Shown here: positions 9,924 to 22,473 of the stretch, one piece after another
Layout of the letters: the number at the start of each line of letters is the position of its first letter
How positions within the stretch are numbered: position 1 is the stretch's first letter
NCBI GenBank assembly: GCA_963576785.1
Contig: OY756143.1
Location: 2,232,001 to 2,296,000, forward strand
Reading direction: 5' to 3'
Length of the DNA stretch: 64,000 nt
From: Chlorophyllum brunneum
Taxonomy: Eukaryota > Basidiomycota > Agaricomycetes > Agaricales > Agaricaceae
Position numbers and translations under genes: made by a program
Notes under the pieces: generated by a model
The model's input: the letters and a program-made list of their open reading frames with translations, nothing else
Told to the model about the DNA's origin: nothing
Databases searched by the model: none

Positions 9924-12513
9924 CTACTCCTCATATCCAGCAGCACCGCCTCGCAGGTCCTTGCTTACTCGCGAACGCCCTCGCTCAACCCCTCGCTTCT
10001 TCATCTTCTTCTTCACCGTCACGCCCGCATGCACAGGGTTCTGCACGAGCATCATGAGCACCAGCGCCACACACACCGTCGCTGCTGCCACCATGAATAT
10101 CGCCTTGGGCACATTCGCCACGGTGCTGCTGTAAATCATCCCAAACATCATCGGCTGCACAAACACAATCAGCAACATGTCACATCACAACCCATTGATT
10201 CTCACCCCGAGGATCATTGACCCGATCGACTGCAGGAACGCAAACGCACCAAACAGTCCGCCCACGTTCCCATTGCCGCTCCTCGCCGTATCCGTCTCCG
10301 CCGACACCCCTCCTGCCGTCTCCGGATCGCCGTCTTCATGACACATTTCCCTCGCCTGCAGGATACACAACGTCAAACTATGGATCGCCGGTGCCGCTCC
10401 AGTTCCAAAACTCGCCATCCCAGACGCAAGAACAAACAATGCCTGGCTTTGCATCAACGAGGCTCCGCGTATTGCTTGCCGGTCCCTGCGGTCCATTACC
10501 CCAAGCCCAGCAGACGCGTGATGAAAAACTGGGGCAGGTGATGCAATGATAAGCAGGTTGGCAATGGTGTCCATGAGGAACGAACACCGCGTCAATGTCA
10601 GGTCAAACGCAATCTCGCGACCTAGTTGACTCCGCGTTGGCTTTCTTTTCGCTCCGTCTTCTGGTGTAGCTCCTTCTCCTGACGAGAGTGCAGCGGATAC
10701 TTTGCTTTTGGCCTTTCCCTTTCCTTTAGTCGCGGGCATGGGGTCGACTACTTTCGGTTTGAATATACCAATAATATCTAGATCATCAATGCGACAAATC
10801 AATGTTTTGCTTAAACCAAATTTTCACCCGACTCACAGGGTAGTACTAGCAACAGCGAAATTGCCCTCATTCCTCCGAGGAACGAGATATACCAACTCAG
10901 TTGCTCTGCCCCCCAACCATAGGTGTGCTCTGCATACAGATATTTTAGCTGATACAGTCCCTATTCGCCACGATGTTAGTAACATGAACCCACTGGCCGG
11001 AACCCAAAACACCTACCACGCAAAGCATGAAACAAAAAAACGAAACCGCAAGTACCGTCAAACTCCAGTCTCTCCTATATTTCCCCAACCTACTCTCCCT
11101 CACCTTCACCGGCAGAAACACCGACAGTGGTCCAAACAACCCCCTCACAAAGCCTACCCCACCTCTCCCTTCCCTCGATCCCGGCACTCCGCCCTGAGCG
11201 CGTGCCTTCCCCTTCCCAATCCCATTATACTCCTCCCTCGCTTTCTCCCTACTCTCTTTCGAAAGAGATTCGGGGAAGACGAACACAGAGGCCAAAAAGT
11301 TCACAAAAGAACAAAACACAGCCACCCAGAATACGCTCGTGACATTCCTCGTCCCTCCTACACCCCCAGATCCATTTGCGCTGGAACGGGAGATTAAATA
11401 TCCACTGATACTCGGTCCAAAGAAGATTCCTAAATAAGTGACTCCTGTGAACCGAGAGAATATATGTGCACGAGACCCGCTAGATGTACAGTCCGATATA
11501 TATGCCGACGTGGATGCTTGTAGCGTCGACCAGCCCCCTAGGGCACCTTCAATCACAGGCGCTATAAGGAGGAGTTTGTGCCCGTGCTTCGAAAGGGGCG
11601 AAGTTGGCGTCGAAACAAGTATGAATACAAGATCTCTGCAAGTCATGAGTCAGCATTCCCCATGTAAACCCGACGAGCAAAAAACTTGCGTCAAAAACAG
11701 TCCACAAGTTGAAATTGCGAGCACCCTTGTGCGCCCAAACCGCTCCCCAAAGTGTCCCCACCAGCCCGTAGTCAATGCCGAGAGTAAACCCATGGTCGTG
11801 GTCATGATCATCTGCAATCTCGCTGCTCCAGCTTGTACGTCCGGGTCTTCCACACACCGACGGGATGGTACATTCCGAGGATCACTGGTTGAATCATTTG
11901 GGTCTACTGTGTCCTCATCGTCACCACCAGAGTCAAAGATATCGCCGCCATCAACGATGCTCAGTTGGACAAAAGGTGGTGAGCCTGGGGCGTGAGAGGG
12001 AAAGGTTAGAGCTGATATGCGGTTGGGCCTTTCGAAGATGGAGAATCCTATTGATGATGTATTGGTGGCCGTTTGAGGAAAAGCCGCCGGTAGAGTAAAA
12101 TGCCCTGGATGGAGACCATACACCCGGTGACACGAAAGTTGCGTGAACACCTCAACTCGCGGTGCGAGTGTCATTCCCCGCTACAAAGATAACCGCAATA
12201 TAATCAACGAATAATCCATGGCCAAACAAATGATGGGCGGCATACGGTGAGAGATGCAACCAGTGCGAATGGTACAAGCCTGCAATACATCATTATTTCC
12301 ATCATTCTTACCAGTTATACAGAAGTACAGAAGAACCCACCATAATGGCCTCGCCCTATAAAATGGCTTCTTCACTTTCTTCCTCGCAATACCATCCTGA
12401 CTTCCTAAGCCAGATAACAACGGTACGCATTCATCGACATGAATATCAACATCTGGCGCCGGTATTTGAGGGCTGGTGCTGGTGCTAGCGGCGTTATTCC
12501 CGCTCCCGTTCAT
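9924..12513 (-). CDS. MFS transporter, TetA-like drug:H+ antiporter family
   Basis: A multi-exon gene starting at the ATG at 12513 and ending at the stop at 9924. The cytosolic N-terminus has an acidic stretch (VDIHVDECVPLL). The first loop segment TLAPRVEVFTQLSC is typical of fungal TetA-like MFS proteins. It is followed by MTTTMGLLSALTTGWWG and the motif-A equivalent GERFGRTRVLAIS. Later segments include LLIAPVIEGALGGWST, AYISDCTSSGSRA, FGPSISGYLISR and FWVAVFCSFVNFLASVFVF, then a large central cytosolic loop rich in Lys and Gly, and the last helices near 10170-9960. About 12 membrane segments are expected. The substrate cannot be predicted. Exon borders are approximate. Confidence 0.82.
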
Positions 12514-14283
12514 AGCTTTTCAATAATAGTTGGAGTCCCACGGGATTGTCTACTGTGTTCTATTCGGATTCGGATTCCAAGTCAACCAAGTATCAGATTT
12601 TCCAGGTAGGTGATAGTGACGGTGATAAGCAGATGCGCCTGCTTGAGGATAGGTTATAGAGTCAAGTGTGGGAGGATTCTGCGATCCAGCGGGGGTGCCA
12701 GGGCTGGTATAAAGGTTATGAGCAGCGTCGTTTCCTGACTGGGTCGATATATATATGCAACCAGTGACAGCAGGGTTAGTGCGAGGTCCAATATAAACCG
12801 TTCACGTCCCTTAACCTTGATTCCTTGACTCAGATTGAGATTCCTGATCAAACTGCACAGAGCCAATAACGGGCGGTTTGGGCACCACCGGAGACAGAAC
12901 AGCGCTGATGATGCATGGCATGCATCATGATATCCAGGTTCCTAAAAATCGTCTGAAACCAAACCGCGGAAATACTGAGCTGATCAAGGGATGATTCACA
13001 CATTACATACCCCCCATGCAGTGACCGCATATGTAAATGAGCACAGGAACACGAGGCATGCTTCCACACGCTCCCTGTGGATGTATGGTACTATTTGAGT
13101 ATGTTAATTTGGTCGAGAAGAACTTCGGAGGAGTAAAGTCTTCAAGCCTTGAGGAGCCATCAGCCTCCTTTGGTGAAGGCTTTTGTAGCCCCGAGAGACG
13201 TCACTACAATGCCGAAGGACAACTGATATTGCAGTGCGATTTATTATGGTTCATTTGGTGAGCCGATCAGGTCGCTGAGTTTTAAAACCCCTTCAATCGA
13301 ATTTGGGACCCTTTTACCGCACTTCCTCCTCGCCGAAACACGCTATATCCAACATACACTAGCTGTCGCCCGGTAAGGCTATCATGGTGGTACACGCTCA
13401 TCAAGCATGGTTCCCATCCTGCGGGATATAAATAGCCTTGATGAGAATGTTCCGACAAATTTAGATCTGCACTCCGCGACGGAAAATATCATAACTCTAT
13501 CCTTCACTTAACTGTCTCATCTCATCGCTGCGGAGAAAACCAATTATAACATTCCAAGTGGCCACTTTCCACCTTATTCCAGGGGGACCAGGAATTGTCA
13601 GGGCACTGGTTCAAGATCTCAACTGTTGTCGTGGCTCTATAGAACATGATTCCAGCAGCATGGATCATAACCGGATCCACCTGAGATTCAATTGAAACGA
13701 GAGGGTAAACTTGCAGCTACTGTTGGCACCTAGTCAACCCACTACACAATCAGTGACCGCCACGCTTTTTCCCACTTCGCTCCCTCATGAAAGTAACCTC
13801 CTGGACCAATCAAGTACGTTCTCGGACACATTGGAGATCGCTTTACTACAAATGAACGGCGAATCTTCTACATCTGCCTCCACTTACCAAAACCTGGTAG
13901 TGACTTTCGAGGTCAGAGCCAAGTTTGTGCTTTGCTCCCAATCCAGGTCCACTGGTTCGGTTCGGTATCAATATTAGGCTTACCCAGACACAACATCTTT
14001 TCTGGGGCTATCCCATCTGATTGTCGTCAGCACAGATATTGGTGGCACAACACATCACCCAATCGCTCACCACAACAACCTCCAGAGTAGAAAAGACAGT
14101 TGAAACTCGGAATAATGATATCTGGATGATCCTCATATTGGCTTCCCACTGGCTGGCTTGAGTCCTTTCTTCGTCCTCTTTTGGCCGGTCCATTTTCTTT
14201 TCTTTCCTTCACCTTCAACTTTTCTTGTTTATTTGGTGTCTTTTGGGGCCCGACGCAGGCTAGGGACCACTCGGGCTGTGATT
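12514..14283. other. Intergenic region between divergent MFS and GPCR-like genes
   Basis: About 1.8 kb holding both promoters. A good TATA element (tataaata) lies at about 13427 on the plus strand, but it is 850 bp upstream of the GPCR-like ATG. It would serve that gene only through a long or intron-containing 5' UTR. Small ORFs at 13037 and 13711 have no recognisable domain. Confidence 0.4.
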
Positions 14284-15785
14284 ATGTCCGGTTTGCATCC
14301 CGATCGGCAGGAGATTATAGTTGCATTCAATGTCCTCGCGTGCCTTGCCGTCGCCCTCATATTCCTCGTCCTTCTTCCTCCTCTCTTCTGCAAATCTGTA
14401 CATCGGCGTAAGCCCTGGTATAGTCACATGTTGGCGTGGTTCGTCCTGGCCATCGCATTGCTATTAATGATCGGACATCAACAAGATCCTGTACCACCTG
14501 CTGGACTGTGCTTCGTACAGAGTGTACTATTGTATGCTACTCCACCTCTGTAGGTATTTTTGCGCCTGGTCCAAGTCTCCTTTAATTTCTGGTTGGTATT
14601 TGCTTAGGATCGCATTTTCCATGACTTGCTACCTCCTTGATGTGGGTCTTGTTTTAGGATTGCTACGTTAGTGATGGGTGGTGATGCTCTTCCTTCTTGC
14701 AGATCAACTTGGCAATAAATGCCCTTCTGGAGGGAAAAACCGTACGGAAGCTGAAGCTCGAGGCATCCATTATCGTGAGTGCCAAATCTCGAATACATCA
14801 CCAACTACCTGATCATTAACTTACCCAACTCCCAATAATCAGCTTGCGATCTTTCCCTGGGTTGTATTCTGGGCTGTCATCATTGAGGTATCCTTTGTAC
14901 GTGCTATTCTACCTTAGTCCCTCCATGTCACTGGCAGATCATTGAGTGGGATATGGAACTAGGTTTTAGCCTTGCAAAATGGCAATGCATCGGGGAAAGA
15001 TTCCCATATGCACCTGGTCTGCCACCACCGCAACCATGTTGCGTAAGTATCATCCACCCATCCAACTTTACCAACACAGTGCACTATCTGAAACTATGCC
15101 ACCCCTCTGTGTATAGGAACGTCACCACTATCGTTCTGGTCGCCATGGCCGGGATCATTCTGATTTTGGTCAAAGGTCAGTCCTCACGATATCACAATAG
15201 GATGCTACGAACTTTACCGATATTGAGATTGAATTCGCAGGGTGGACAGCGACTTTACTTATACGCAAGTTCAGATCGTACGAATGGTCGAATGTGAAGA
15301 TTTCGCAGATGGTTCTCTCTGCGTTCATCCGGACTGTGGTTTTCAGTGTGATTGCAGTTGTTGGTCTAGTGTACGTCCTTCCTTCCTTGGATAATGAACG
15401 TCTAGCTCATCCGTATGGATCTTGAACTAGTATTGGCCGGTTGTCATGTACTATCAAAGCGGAGGACCCAGTCTGGAGTCTCGTGCTTCCCGCTTGTAAG
15501 TTCTCAAATTTCTAAGTTGGACATCGTAACTCCAGGCGACTAATGTATGCTGTAGTACCTATTATCGCGGCCTTGGTGTATGGCATACATGCGGTGAGTT
15601 ATGAATTCCGGATTACCTCCATTCCGGCTACTGAGGGCGGCGGTACGTAGGATGTGGTTCGCTGCTTGATGTTCTGGAGAGAGGTGAAGGGAGCCGTAGC
15701 CCCAGAGGATGAGACACGACCTCCGACGCCTCCACCCAAAGACATTGAAGCAACGCTCGTCACCAACCCCTCATTGGCTAGTTAA
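14284..15785 (+). CDS. Seven-transmembrane GPCR-like protein
   Basis: A multi-exon gene from the ATG at 14284 to TAA at 15783-15785. The order of segments matches the agaricomycete-expanded 7TM proteins of unknown ligand: TM1 (IIVAFNVLACLAVALIFLVL), a basic loop, TM2 (YSHMLAWFVLAIALLLMIG), a Cys-containing turn (LCFVQSVLLYATPPL), TM3 (IAFSMTCYLLD), TM4 (LAIFPWVVFWAVIIE), an extracellular loop with a Cys (HMHLVCHH), TM5 (TIVLVAMAGIILILV), an intracellular basic stretch (LLIRKFRSYEW), TM6 (IRTVVFSVIAVVGLV), TM7 (IIAALVYGIHA) and a Pro-rich cytosolic tail. It probably senses an external signal and couples to G protein; no ligand can be inferred. Some internal exon junctions are uncertain. Confidence 0.72.
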
Positions 15786-15954
15786 GCTTGATGCTAGTAT
15801 GCATATTTATAACTTATTTCTCATCTTGAACACAATTGTACTATCAATCAGCCAGTGTCGAGCATTGCATGAATTGGATCGGAGTAGATGAATAGAGTAT
15901 CGAGAAATCTACGAGTACACGTAGTAACCCGCCTCAAGGCAGCTATTTTAGCAT

Positions 15955-17658
15955 TTACAGGAAGGGCTTGAGGGCCTGCGGGAGGATGAGAGAGATGGAA
16001 GCACCACTAGGGGGCTCAATGGATTGGAAGTACTAGACAAAGATTCACTATGTCAACCTCCGCCAGTATGGATACCGAAGAGAGTACTCACGTCACCCCA
16101 CCAGGGACCAGCAGCCCACCAGGCAGCACCAATCCAAGCACCACCAGCAGTCTGTAGGGTGCAAAGGGCGCTCTTGACAGCGTCGACGCAGACCGAATTC
16201 GAGCCAGCACCTATTTCACCCAAGAAACCCTTCTTGTTGTTCTGCTGGAGCCATTGAGTGGCAGCCTGCAGGCGGTCGGCACCGATGGTTGAAGAGACAC
16301 ACTGGTCGGAGGTACCAGAACCATCCGAGTCGAGGTATTGGTGCATTTCGATGGCGATGTTGTTCATGGGGTCAGTAAGCTGTGCAAAGGCGGCACCGTT
16401 GCCAGAGGAAACCCAGGTCCAGGCACCAGTCCAGGCTAAGTTGCGTCAGAAGGTTCGTGGGGCATTCACTAGACCACATTGAGGGTTACTTACAGGTACC
16501 CTCGACGAGAATGAGCTGGGTAGCGCCAGTCTGACGGATGGCGTTCACAGCGGCTTGCATCTATTGGGCCCAATGAGAAACTGAACTTGGATCAAAGCAG
16601 CGTAGAGTCAACTTACAGACTCATAGACGACTTGAGCATCAATGCCATTAGGCTCGTTCATGAGATCGAAGATGACGTGGTCGTTAGACTTGAACTCATT
16701 GGCGAGGTTGGTCCAGACTAGATGACCGATTCAGGACATGATCATAACCAGAATGAACTGAAGGCTCACAGGTGGCGAATCTAGACAAGGGTTGATTAGT
16801 ACAAATGTAGTATATTTTGAAAAGACACTTACGCGTTGTTGTCAGAGATGATGGCACCGTTGTACCTCATGAAGTTGTGAGGCTCAATGAGAACATGGGC
16901 ACCCTTGCTGGTGATATAGTTGACAATCTAAGGGGGGCAGACCATGTAACCGTTTCGTCTCTATGATTGCTGAATGGGACTTACGGTCTTCAAGCCACCG
17001 AGGTAGGTGGAGTCGAAGGAGCCAGTCATGCCAGTGGAAAGAGGGGCAAGACGCTCCAGCATGAAAGGAACGCGGAAGGTGTTGAATCCCTGACCAACGA
17101 AGTAGTCAATGGAGCTGGGGCTGGGCCAGGTGTAGTCAGTGTTCAGGACACCCTACAGGAACGTATTCAGCGACTAATATGCTCTAGTAAAAGGAAACTG
17201 ACGGGAATCTTGTTTTGACCGAATTCGGCGCCAGACTCGTTGACACCGAAGTAGGTGAACTTGGTCCTAGCAGCACCGCCGCAGAGGGTGGAGGTAGTGC
17301 CGGGGGCAGTAGTGGTCTTTGAGGTGGTGGTGGTTGGGCGGGTGGTGGTAGTGGTGGTGGTGGGAGCGGTTCCAGGCAAGCATTGGAAATACCCTGTTAG
17401 TTGGTGAGCAATGACCACGTTAGCTAGATAAACATGAACCAGCTCACAGTCATTCTGCCTGATGCAGACAGCGCCAGAAACGCAGGTGGTGCCACCAGTC
17501 CAGCCGATTCCCTGAACAGAAGGAGTGTTAGACAATGACACGTCAAGGGAGGAGCGAATAGAGTGTACACCACATTGAGCCCACATAGGCTGGGCAGCCT
17601 GAACGGAGGAGATGAAGAGTGCCGCGGTGGCAACCAGGGAAGCAAAAGCGGACTTCAT
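15955..17658 (-). CDS. Secreted endo-beta-1,4-glucanase, GH5 with N-terminal CBM1
   Basis: A multi-exon gene; start 17658, stop 15955. An N-terminal signal peptide of about 20 residues precedes a CBM1 cellulose-binding module (QPMWAQCG..GIGWTGGTTC..YFQC). A Thr-rich linker and a GH5 catalytic domain follow. Diagnostic segments are YFGVNESGAEF, NTFRVPFMLERL, VLIEPHNFMRYNG, FDLMNEPNGI (the acid/base Glu in the NEP motif), ILVEGTAWTGAW, MHQYLDSDGSGT and GFLGEIGAG (the nucleophile Glu). The C-terminus YFQSIEPPSG..LPQALKPFL is characteristic of basidiomycete subfamily 5 endoglucanases. The enzyme cleaves cellulose internally outside the cell. A longer in-frame start at 17691 exists, but it would place extra residues before the signal peptide. 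Confidence 0.93.
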
Positions 17659-18501
17659 TTTGCGAAAGTCTCTGGGCTCTCCATCCCCCACTCGATCGAC
17701 TTTTTAAACCCTCGTCGACATACAACCGCTCGTCCGTTAAATTCCCGAGTATATGCCAAGCTGACATCACATGGGTCACCGTCTCCTTCTCGCCTATACT
17801 CGGAATGGGACTACAAATAAGCCAAGCACACTGAAGTTTCGCAGGGGTTCTCGGAGATGTCATGGTGGTAACATATGTATTGAAATTCGTTTTTGCTGTT
17901 GATGAATTGTCCTTGGTTTATCCAGGCGCTAGAGTGGTATCAGGACCTTGCCCCACATCGTGGTAGGCATTCAAGGACAGTTGCACCCACGCAACGTCGC
18001 CATCGCGGATGATCAGCACGAAGAGGGAGAACAAACGCGACGAAGAAGCGCCTAGGTCCGAGATTTCGCCCCCGTTGTCGTGTCACCTGCAAGGAGGCAG
18101 ACTATTTTGCTTGCCTTTACGAACCTCCGATTCCTTTAGCTTCCGGTCGTCATGTGGAGTACTAAATGACTTTCTGAGGACATACTGAGAAAATCCAGGG
18201 CTCAGATGGGTGGATGCCGAGATGCCGGAGCGAGATATACGGGATCTCAGACTGACCCAGGGCCACCGTTTACCTAGGACCTCCTCCCAAATGTACATAT
18301 GTAGTGCTTGAAATATTCGTACCTTTCACCCGGCATCTCAGACTCATAGCTGAAACATCCCAGAACTTCCACGGAAAGTCACCTGAAGCCATCCATTGTT
18401 GATAACGTTGATGTCTCGGACTTTATGGCTGCAATGGCGAGCCAACATGTAGCAAATATTAAATAGGCCACAATTACACCGTAGCACTGCAAGTAATGTT
18501 T
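17659..18501. other. Intergenic region upstream of the cellulase
   Basis: It contains the cellulase promoter (see the TATA-like element) and the 3' flank of the SARAF-family gene. No supported gene; the ORFs at 17563-17834 are antisense to the cellulase 5' end or fall in the promoter. Confidence 0.4.
17701..17708 (-). promoter_or_regulatory. TATA-like element of the GH5 cellulase
   Basis: On the minus strand the sequence gtttaaaaa lies about 43 bp upstream of the cellulase ATG. Position and composition suit a TATA box of a strongly regulated secreted-enzyme gene. No experimental support. Confidence 0.4.
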
Positions 18502-19599
18502 TCAACGCACATTCGAACCCCCTATGCCAGTACTCCTCCTCATACTCCCCAAATTTGATGGCCCTTCCCCGCGGTCATCGTCATCGAAACGCGTCGGTAC
18601 CCGCCGAGTAGCAAATCCGCCTCCAAACATGGTCGGCGATCCAGATCCAGGTGCACGCTGCGAAGGGACCTGATTCCATTGATTCCAATATGGTCGTGGC
18701 TCTGCCTGCCGCCGACTATTCCAGAAATGATTGGCCAATCCTCCAAGAGCAGCACCCGTCCAGAATCCGGGCCTCCATCCCTCATTGGCACCATTGTTTG
18801 GTGGATTCTTGCTGTATGGTGGTGGGGGATTTGACCAATCATCGCGACGATGACCACCGGGGAACCATCCCCCACCCCCGCCCCCACCTCCAGGCCGAGG
18901 ACCGGAACCTCCCTGGCGTCGGATAGTAGATCTGTCGTTCCGACTGAAACATGACATGATCAGGTTGTAGAGAATGAACGCGATGAAGGCGACCCATAAA
19001 ACGGTGAATATAATATCTCCCCATTCGTAAGCTTGAGAAACATTGTTGAGATTACAAAGTGATTTGCAATTCGAGATGCAACTCACACTTGAGAGAAGAT
19101 AGGGGCGGATCCGTTTGTCCTTTTCGTAGCACTCCAGGTAATTCGACTAGTCGATATTCTAGCCCACATGAACCTATATGATCTTGAGAACCAACGAAAA
19201 ACGCAAGCTTTCAGAATCCGGCTGACCTTTGAGCACATATGGATCTCCAGGTTTCGACCACCCTTCACACGAAACTTCAACCTTCCCAAATCTGAGTGCC
19301 TCCGGCAGATCCGCTTCACACTATCCACGAGTTTTTAATGCTTACTGGAGCGTAAATACTCGAATTTCGCTCACCTTCCAGTCCACATCTGTCCCACTAC
19401 CTCCAAGGTTTGTGCAGCGAACCACCTCTGGCTGGTAAAGTCTGCACGGTTTGCCCACGCAAGTTAACTGTGGTATTGGACTTGTTCGTCGCCCCTTCGT
19501 CAGCGAATCCTTGTAGAATGTCAGAGCCGGTATATTCGCGAGCTCAAGTCGAGACATGATTGGAGGAGTAGAGTGACGTTGCGACCCAGCCTTTGCCAT
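18502..19599 (-). CDS. SARAF-family protein (TMEM66-like, store-operated Ca2+ entry regulator family)
   Basis: Four exons run from 19599 to the stop at 18502. Family landmarks are RRTSPIPQLTCVGKPC near the N-terminus, VVRCTNLGGSGTDVDWKCE, EVSCEGWSKPGDPYVLKGS, CGLEYRLVE, then one transmembrane helix (DIIFTVLWVAFIAFILYNLI). The cytosolic tail is rich in Gly, Pro and Arg, with PPPPYSK and a WRPGFWTGAALGG segment. This is the full SARAF plan (luminal Cys-rich domain, one helix, cytosolic tail). The predicted start (19599, or 19557) lacks the usual signal peptide, and an in-frame stop lies just upstream, so a short 5' exon may be missing from the model. It lies about 120 bp downstream of the OPT gene on the same strand. 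Confidence 0.85.
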
Positions 19600-19719
19600 A
19601 CAGTATAATCACTCGCACCATCAACTGCAAACGTGGCTCAACGTGTACGGTCCGACCCTTTCATTCCCTACACCATACTCAGGAAAATGGCCGTTATATT
19701 ATGAAGGGTACTTATGGTA

Positions 19720-22450
19720 TTACACTGCTGCTGGACACCCTCCACAATGTCCGTGCCCACAACCCCAACAGCTAGCGATTCCGACACCAAGAATACGTAG
19801 AACCAATCCGACAATACTAATAACCCCCTCTCCGAGAACGAATCCACTAGCGACCACTATCAGCCGAATATCGCGCTCATCCTCTGCATATCTAGTCCGA
19901 TAAATATATTCCATGATACCACCAATCAACCTGGCAATCGAGAACGACGGCGTATTCAGGAACCCAATCGCAAAGGCGACCCCAGATGGGATCCACTTCG
20001 CAAACCACAGCTGTCTTCGCACGGCAAACATCTTGACCATGGATAGAACCGCAAAAACAGCTGCAAATGCGGACATGAACACAGCACTCTTTTCCGGTAA
20101 ATGACCGTCGCCTGTTTTTGTTTGAACGCAAACCCCAATCATTCGGTAAAAGTATCATATCAATTTGAATCATACGTACGTAGGAGCCTTGCGAGGCTTA
20201 GCCAGACATATGCTGTCGGTGCAGGGAAGGAAGGCCCAGGAATTTCGTATGCCTGATTGTAGAGAGTGAATGCGGTAGCTGTCACGAGAATTGATACCGA
20301 AGATCCGATCATCTGCGCGTAGAACTGCGCTCGAGGTGACGCATGGCAAAGGTGCCCTGTCTTGAGATCTTGCATTAAGTCACCAGCCCTGAACGATAAA
20401 TGAGATATTAATGTGGGAGCGACGGATGATAAACATACTGTTGTGCTCCAGCTTCCGCCACTCCGCCTGCAATAATATTAGCCACTACGTTACCTGGCTG
20501 GATCCACGCGAAGAAGAGTTGCGAGACCTTGCCAAGCCCTGAGACGGGGTTTAGATCTGTTTCTCCGAGGGCACGGACTCTGATGCGACAACTTTAGTCG
20601 GAAAAATGGGCGACAAGGACACCGCTACACACCCAATGATGCTCAACAATCCTCCGAGTATGAACCCAAGTACTGTGGCCCACGGTTTAATACCTTCGCT
20701 CCCAAATACAACCCACACCAAGATAGTTCCGACAATTATGCTGAGCGAAACTCCCACGAGGACCCAATCTGTTGGCACAAGCCTTTCCGCAGTCTCGGTT
20801 TCATGATCTTCTTTTCTTCTTCTGTCATTTTCAGCCAAATGGGTTCGCTGTTGCCGATTGACAAGATCGAGGGCGTATTCCGCGAACACAGGAAGCAAAG
20901 AGATGAGACTATCTGCGCACATAATTCCGAGCGACGTCCATAATATCCATCCGCGGGCACCATTTGCCATATCACCTACTGGACCCGGGGCCCACCCAAA
21001 ATACTTGGAAAGTGGTGACAAGACAGCCCAACCAACAACCATGCCCTGGCAAAAAGGTGAGAGAAAGGTAAAGTATTGCAACGCATGACGTACCAAGTTC
21101 ATGCTCACAGTCGTGGGGAAACCCATTATGATACCTTGACCAATGTACGACATACTCGGTGTGAAGTACCACAGCCATTCCTTCGCAAGATAACCCCCAA
21201 ACAAAGGTATGGCAAACAAGACGGGGAAAAAATAAGCGGTAAGCTGAGGTACATCGATCGTTAAATATGACCCCATTTCAGGTACGGGAGTACTCACGCT
21301 CACGAAAGCGGAGAGCATAAAACTCCATAGTAATGGATGCCATCCATCATGTTCCACGATTTCGAGGTCACCTTCCCCACAATCTTCTACATAGGACGGG
21401 GGAGGAACTTCGGGAGTCGAGCCTGTTTCATCATCGGCCTCGGTATCGACTTCTTCGTAACCTCGTCTCTGTCTGATGGTAGTGTCGGGTGGGGGGAGTT
21501 GATGAAGGACGTTTATTAACTGTGCGGTTGCAGTTCCAGAGGGGAACGGTAGTTGCTCCTCAACGATCTACCCAACCTGTCAGTACCCCACTTTAATAAC
21601 GCAACGTCTCAGGATACAGACCACTTGTTTACGAATAGGTGGGGACAAGAATACTCTGACTGTTCATTAGTTATGTTAAGCGGCAGAAGAGGGTCTATGA
21701 ACTCACCCAAAATACGCTATCGAGCATGACCACCCGACGGCTGCGAGCCACGACAAATGTATAGGCGGTGTTCCATCTTTTTCCTCCGACAACAAACCAA
21801 GAGCAGGCAGGATACCAACAAAACCGGCTGCTAGCGGCATGGTCCCTGTGGCAACAGCAGTTGTCTGTACTACGATAATCTCTTGGGGCATCAAGGGTGT
21901 CCTGAGCGTTCGTGATATCAAAAACCCAATGAGAGCAGACTGAATGGACATCCTGACACCACAAGGTAGTTAAATGAGAAAGGGCTTTGTGAGCAAGAAC
22001 TCGCTGGGACGCACATGGATATCCATCCGGATTGGAGGCCCAAACTAAGATTCGTGAAACATATGACGCAGCCAATCGCAAGACCGATGAAGACAGCTCT
22101 TGCGGTAAATTCTGGCTGTGCGCTGGACGTTGATTGGGAGACGAAGGGCTGAAAAGCCCGCCTTTGTTAAGCGTAAGCATCGTAAGAATACGTAGCAGAG
22201 CCAGGACCCGCCTGAATAAAGCCATATCTTGAGAACACACAATTAACACATGGGACGATGTAGCGCTGTAATCACCTCACGAACTAGAATTGTGCAACTA
22301 CGTCAACCCAGCTCTTGTGGCGGTACACTGTGTTGCTTAGTGTTTGGCTACTGACTCATTCGGGTAGATCTGTTCATTCAAAGAAATCTTGATCGATTGA
22401 CCTTTCTTCCCCTCCACTATCGAAAGAGCTGTTACGTTGAGAGCGCATCT
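19720..22450 (-). CDS. OPT-family oligopeptide/metal-chelate transporter
   Basis: A multi-exon membrane protein ending at 19720. Recognisable OPT segments, from the N-terminus, are AVFIGLAIGCVICFTNLSLG, LQSGWISMMSIQSALIGF, TTAVATGTMPLAAGFVGILP, HPLLWSFMLSAF, LTAYFFPVLFAIPLFGG, SYIGQGIIMGFPTTVSMN, GWILWTSLGIMCADSLISLL, and C-terminal helices including FAKWIPSGVAFAIGFLNTPS and ASGFVLGEGVISIVGLVLR, ending in a Cys/Gly/His-rich tail. These are hallmarks of the YSL-like branch of the OPT superfamily (proton-coupled uptake of peptides or chelates at the plasma membrane). The start at 22450 (a short Ser-rich first exon, MRSQRNSSFDSGG) is a guess; the first exon junction is not fixed. Confidence 0.8.
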
Positions 22451-22473
22451 CAAGTTCCTGCCTGTGTTAATAT

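Noticed and set aside
10702..11397. Plus-strand 231-codon ORF
   Set aside because: Antisense to the MFS transporter; no domain, and the minus strand carries the transporter motifs.
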